A stretch of DNA of 24,911 nt from the NCBI RefSeq assembly GCF_938029845.1, contig NZ_CALHGG010000166.1:1-24911 (forward strand), written 5' to 3'. A model generated the notes under the pieces. That model was not told the origin of the DNA. It made no database searches and saw only the letters and a list, made by a program, of their open reading frames with translations. Position numbers and translations under genes: made by a program. This DNA comes from an uncultured Capnocytophaga sp. (lineage in GTDB: Bacteria > Bacteroidota > Bacteroidia > Flavobacteriales > Flavobacteriaceae). Positions 21,699 to 24,911 of the stretch are shown piece after piece (within the stretch, counting starts at the first letter, position 1; each line of letters opens with the position of its first letter).

Positions 21699-22604
21699 AT
21701 GAAAAATATATACTTCCTTATACTTATTGCCTTGGCAGCTTCTTGTACAGTTGAGAAAACGCCTTTCGGCAACCGTCTTAATTTTGTCTCACGTGGTGCC
21801 CTACAAGAAGTAACACAAGTTGAAAAAAATGAGCACCTGATTTCTATTGAATCCTCTGGTGGGGAGTTCTTGCGTGGTTACAATGCCTTAGCTGTGAAAA
21901 TTACAACAGCTAATACTTTTGAAAAACTCAATGTAGAAAAGGTAACCCTTTCTGTAACACGAACCGATGCAAAGGGTAAGCCTAGTTATATTCCTTATAG
22001 CAAAGTCCTTGATAATAGCGAAGATAGCCGTATATTCAAAGGATTTGTAGTATTTGATACACCTAAAAAATACTCAGTACTCAATGCAACTCATACAGGC
22101 ATCAAAACGCCTTGGCATCTGAGTCTTACCTATACAATAGAGGGTAGGGAGTATCAAGCCGAGAAAGAAATAACAGTATGGGACACTCGTAATCCGAACC
22201 TAAATATGACCCAGTTCCAAGGTCGTGATGGCAAGAAATACATGATTGCCCTAACCGCTCCCGAAATTCCTAAGGTAGCCCTTAATGACCTCTCCGCAGG
22301 GATATGGGTGCAACAGCCCGATAGCACTTATACTGTCGCCAACAACTACCTTTTGGAGTTGGATCCTCGTATGCCAGGGGAGGATATGGGAAACCATTCG
22401 TCTCCTGATAACCAAGACCTGACCCAAGGGGCAGATGGCTTTTATCACGGGAAGGTGAATTATACCATGTCGGGCTATTGGACATTGAATTTCATCCTTA
22501 AAGATACTCAAAAGAGAGTTATCAAAGGTACTGAAGTGCCCAATACGGTGAAAATGGGGGTGTTTGGTGAGCAAAGTGAACTTCATATTGATATTTTATT
22601 CTAA
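21699..22604 (+). CDS. Lipoprotein with tandem YtkA/FixH-like domains
   Basis: A 301-aa protein with a lipoprotein signal peptide (lipobox AASC, Cys16). Residues about 45-160 and 180-300 look like two copies of a beta-sandwich of the YtkA/FixH type. The second carries the Met/His-rich loop MPGEDMGNHSSPDN (225-238) followed by YTMSGYWTLNF (255-265), the conserved ending of that domain. The first copy lacks the Met/His loop. Such domains are associated with copper handling and cytochrome oxidase assembly. The TonB-dependent receptor starts 7 bases after the stop, so the lipoprotein is probably its surface or periplasmic partner. Domain naming is by pattern, without a search. Confidence 0.8.
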   Translation: MKNIYFLILIALAASCTVEKTPFGNRLNFVSRGALQEVTQVEKNEHLISIESSGGEFLRGYNALAVKITTANTFEKLNVEKVTLSVTRTDAKGKPSYIPYSKVLDNSEDSRIFKGFVVFDTPKKYSVLNATHTGIKTPWHLSLTYTIEGREYQAEKEITVWDTRNPNLNMTQFQGRDGKKYMIALTAPEIPKVALNDLSAGIWVQQPDSTYTVANNYLLELDPRMPGEDMGNHSSPDNQDLTQGADGFYHGKVNYTMSGYWTLNFILKDTQKRVIKGTEVPNTVKMGVFGEQSELHIDILF

Positions 22605-22611
22605 AAAACGC

Positions 22612-24603
22612 ATGAAACGATATATAACCTACCTATTTATATTAGGTATAGGGTCTGCTTACGGACAGATAAGCAAAAAAGACAGTATTATTCGGCTCAA
22701 AGAGGTTGTTGTAGCTGAAAAATTTAGGAAAAAGCAAATTCAATCCGATGTAAAACTCTCTTGTTCGGTGGATGAGTATTTGGCTACCTCCGATAACATT
22801 AGCTTTATCAAGCGCGGGGCTTACGCTTGGGAGCCTATGCTTAACAATATGAATACAGAGCGCTCCAGTATTACCATTGAGGGGATGCACATCTTTGGGG
22901 CTTGTACCGATAAGATGGACCCTGTAACCTCCTATGTGGAGACTAATAACCTCTCCAAAATAGATGTACATTCGGGACAGGAAGGAGGCATGCATGGAGC
23001 CACCATAGCAGGAGGGATAGACCTCAAGCGCAAGCGAGTGGCTTTCTCAGAAGAGCCTAATTATGGAGGATCTGCTCAATTAGGTTTCCAACAGAATAAC
23101 GCTCATCGTTTTGGTATGGCTGACCTCTATTATTCCTCTGAGAAATTTGTAGCCGACGGAACTGCTGCTTATCGCAAGGCTGAGAGCTATAAAGACGGAC
23201 ATGGGAATAAAGTGAAACATTCCCAATTTGAAAAATACAATACCTCCTTGGGACTGGCTTACAAAACCACTGAACTCTCTGCCCTGAAAGCCGATGCCAT
23301 CTTTGACGTGGCTAAGGATGTGGGCTACCCTGCACTCCCTATGGATACTTGGCTAGCGCGCGCCTTGATTTCTTCGCTTTCCTTCAAACAATTATTTGAG
23401 GAGGGAATACTCAAGGTATGGGATTCTAAATTCTACTTCAATGCTATAGAGCACTATATGGACGATACCACTCGCCCTGAAAATCTCGTACATATGGACA
23501 TGCCTGGCTGGACAACTACCTATGGGCTTACTTCCAAAATCCTTCTCAAGAAGGATAACTATACCGCTGATATTCAGTTTAATGGTTATTCTAACTATTC
23601 GCTGGCCGAAATGACCATGTACCCTAAGGATAGGAGCAAGGTCAATGGTTTTGCCTTTACTTGGCCTGGAGTCACGACCAACTACGGAGGGCTTTCCTTC
23701 TCCAATCAGTGGGAGCTGACCGATAGGGAACAATTTACCTTGGGTGGCACGCTAGGGGTACATCATAACCACATAGAATATTTGGATTTTATTCGTGTAT
23801 TCAACCAAAATACCGCCGATTCTCCTGAGAACAAAGTGCGTTTTCTTCCTAGCTTACATGCTACTTATCAGCTGAAATTAGCTCCTTTCACCCTTTCCAT
23901 GGGAACAGGCTATGGACATAGGGCACCTTCGGTATCGGAGGCCTATGGGTACTATATCTACAATAGTTTTGACCGCTATGACTATATAGGTACTCCCAAT
24001 CTGAAAAATGAAATTTCTTACGAACTCAATGGAAGTCTTAGCTATGAAAACCAAGCCCTTATTGTAGAGGCAAAGGTGAATCATTTCTATATAGAGAACT
24101 ATATATTGGGTAAGATCTTGCGTATAGCCTTTCCTATGAATGCAGCCTCGGTAGGGGTGAAAAAATACGAAGCACTAGAACACGCTAAGATTTTCAATGC
24201 ATCCCTGAACCTAAGTTACCATTTCTTAGAACACTTCCAATGGAAAGGAAGTCTTAACTATGCTAAGGGGACGGACTTTGAAGGGGAAAACCTTCCTTTC
24301 ATTCGACCACTTAGCTATCAGTCTTCCTTACAGTATAACCAAGGTCGCTTAGGGACAACTTTCTCTTTCAATGGAGACTTTACACAAACCGCCTATTCAC
24401 CCCAATATGGAGAAGACCGTACTCCTGCCTATATCGTGTATAATCTTTCCGCCAACTATCGTTTTCCCATAGGTAAGCAAACCCTAAGGTGGGAGGTTGG
24501 TGTAGAAAATATCCTCGACAACTATTACAGCACCTATGCTGATTGGGGAAATATCCCTCGCATGGGTAGGAATATCTTTACCAGCGTGGGAATCACGTTT
24601 TAG
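22612..24603 (+). CDS. TonB-dependent receptor, OprC/NosA-like (copper)
   Basis: A 663-aa outer-membrane protein: signal peptide (1-18, YGQ), a TonB-box-like EVVVAEK (31-37), the plug (about 45-140) and a 22-strand-type barrel closing with terminal Phe (SVGITF). Two copper-ligand motifs known from OprC of Pseudomonas aeruginosa are visible: CxxxM as CTDKM (Cys98, Met102) in the plug and HxM as HYM (His281, Met283) in an early barrel region. The plug also has EGMHIFGACTDKMDP with MHG further on. The protein therefore probably imports copper. It lacks the carboxypeptidase-regulatory domain of SusC-type receptors. I use ATG 22612, as the upstream GTG lies inside the preceding gene. Confidence 0.9.
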   Translation: MKRYITYLFILGIGSAYGQISKKDSIIRLKEVVVAEKFRKKQIQSDVKLSCSVDEYLATSDNISFIKRGAYAWEPMLNNMNTERSSITIEGMHIFGACTDKMDPVTSYVETNNLSKIDVHSGQEGGMHGATIAGGIDLKRKRVAFSEEPNYGGSAQLGFQQNNAHRFGMADLYYSSEKFVADGTAAYRKAESYKDGHGNKVKHSQFEKYNTSLGLAYKTTELSALKADAIFDVAKDVGYPALPMDTWLARALISSLSFKQLFEEGILKVWDSKFYFNAIEHYMDDTTRPENLVHMDMPGWTTTYGLTSKILLKKDNYTADIQFNGYSNYSLAEMTMYPKDRSKVNGFAFTWPGVTTNYGGLSFSNQWELTDREQFTLGGTLGVHHNHIEYLDFIRVFNQNTADSPENKVRFLPSLHATYQLKLAPFTLSMGTGYGHRAPSVSEAYGYYIYNSFDRYDYIGTPNLKNEISYELNGSLSYENQALIVEAKVNHFYIENYILGKILRIAFPMNAASVGVKKYEALEHAKIFNASLNLSYHFLEHFQWKGSLNYAKGTDFEGENLPFIRPLSYQSSLQYNQGRLGTTFSFNGDFTQTAYSPQYGEDRTPAYIVYNLSANYRFPIGKQTLRWEVGVENILDNYYSTYADWGNIPRMGRNIFTSVGITF

Positions 24604-24678
24604 TGAAAAACGAATAGTGAAAAGTGAAAAGAGAGCGGTTGAGTAAACTGTTCACTCTTCACTTTACGCTCTTCACTA
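24601..24678. repeat. Facing heptamer arrays between the TonB receptor and terminase
   Basis: Forward, starting at the receptor's TAG stop: TAGTGAA, AAACGAA, TAGTGAA, AAGTGAA and AAGAGAG (24601-24635). Reverse, starting at the terminase TAG stop (24678 downwards): TAGTGAA, GAGCGTA, AAGTGAA and GAGTGAA. The two can pair into a long imperfect hairpin and may serve as a bidirectional terminator. Confidence 0.75.
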
Positions 24679-24911
24679 TCTAAGTCCGAACATGGCCGCT
24701 AAATCCACTTTCTTTGGGGGTTGGCGGCATTCTATAGAGCCCGTAAGGGCATCGGGGGCATCATCATGGGCGTTGGTGCCCACACGAAGGTAACCCGTAA
24801 GATCGCGGGCAAACTTCGGGAAGCGCTTCTTCCAGTCCAAAGGCATCTTGATCAGCTTCTGTACCGAAGCTGAAGCGGCAAAAATCCTTGCTGCCTTGTT
24901 CTGCCCTTGAT
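24676..24911 (-). CDS. Phage terminase large subunit, C-terminal fragment (partial)
   Basis: The frame is open from the window edge to TAG at 24678-24676, giving about 77 C-terminal residues. It contains ARIFAASASVQKLIKMPLDW and later NAHDDAPDALTGSIE. The mp..W, F..F and (H/N)DDApDAL pattern is the end of the RNase H-like nuclease domain of large terminases, where the paired Asp help bind the metal. Terminase cuts concatemeric phage DNA during packaging. No start is in the window. Bases 24721-24900 are 54 percent G+C by my count, richer than most of the window, in keeping with a phage gene though trmD here is also fairly rich. This is probably the edge of a prophage continuing to the right. 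Confidence 0.8.
   Translation of the reverse strand, partial: QGQNKAARIFAASASVQKLIKMPLDWKKRFPKFARDLTGYLRVGTNAHDDAPDALTGSIECRQPPKKVDLAAMFGLR

Overview
The window reads as a low-GC chromosome segment of a Bacteroidetes bacterium, most likely Flavobacteriaceae and possibly Capnocytophaga; genus level is inference. The evidence is a recurrent TAnnTTTG -7 promoter box, sometimes with TTG 19-21 bases upstream, weak Shine-Dalgarno sequences, a class II HMG-CoA reductase, the long (633 aa) PurF-type amidotransferase, a TonB-dependent receptor and the holA/HsdR_N-like divergent pair. No tRNA, rRNA, CRISPR array or insertion sequence is visible. Almost everything is ordinary chromosomal content until the right edge, where the C-terminal end of a phage terminase large subunit enters on the minus strand.

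Layout. 1-200: 3' end of prfA. 201-563: a gene-free stretch with terminator-like hairpins and heptamer repeats. 564-1424: yicC (minus). 1564-6402: a bEBP-like AAA+ regulator with a degenerate GAFTGA loop, a DyP peroxidase, a secreted M64 zinc peptidase and HMG-CoA reductase, all plus strand and closely spaced. 6501-7505: holA (minus), divergent from a PD-(D/E)xK HsdR_N-like protein. 8074-8667: lspA. 8668-8904: AT-rich gap with three phased DnaA-box-like sites. 8905-10378: a Roadblock-like small protein, an HMA-domain lipoprotein and an Rrf2 regulator. 10484-14085: periplasmic L-asparaginase, an outer-membrane porin and a DAACS-family symporter, which look like an amino-acid scavenging set. 14164-16997: a PfkB kinase coupled to the PurF-type amidophosphoribosyltransferase. 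17177-17530: a ModE-like DNA-binding domain. 17739-21177: coiled-coil membrane protein, trmD, AAA ATPase and ftsY. 21188-24603: a probable copper-uptake locus (small membrane Cys protein, lipoprotein with YtkA/FixH-like domains, OprC/NosA-like TonB receptor). 24676-24911: terminase fragment.

The most unusual feature is a dispersed set of 7-bp-period arrays (consensus TTAGTNN in gene sense) at the 3' ends of at least eight genes, usually overlapping the stop codon. At convergent junctions, arrays from both genes face each other and can form hairpins. Because 7 is not a multiple of 3, such an array soon presents a stop in every frame. The other leading observations are the copper receptor with both CxxxM and HxM motifs, the candidate DnaA-box cluster, and several family members with altered key residues (GAFTGA loop, DAACS substrate-site Arg, glutaminase Gly).
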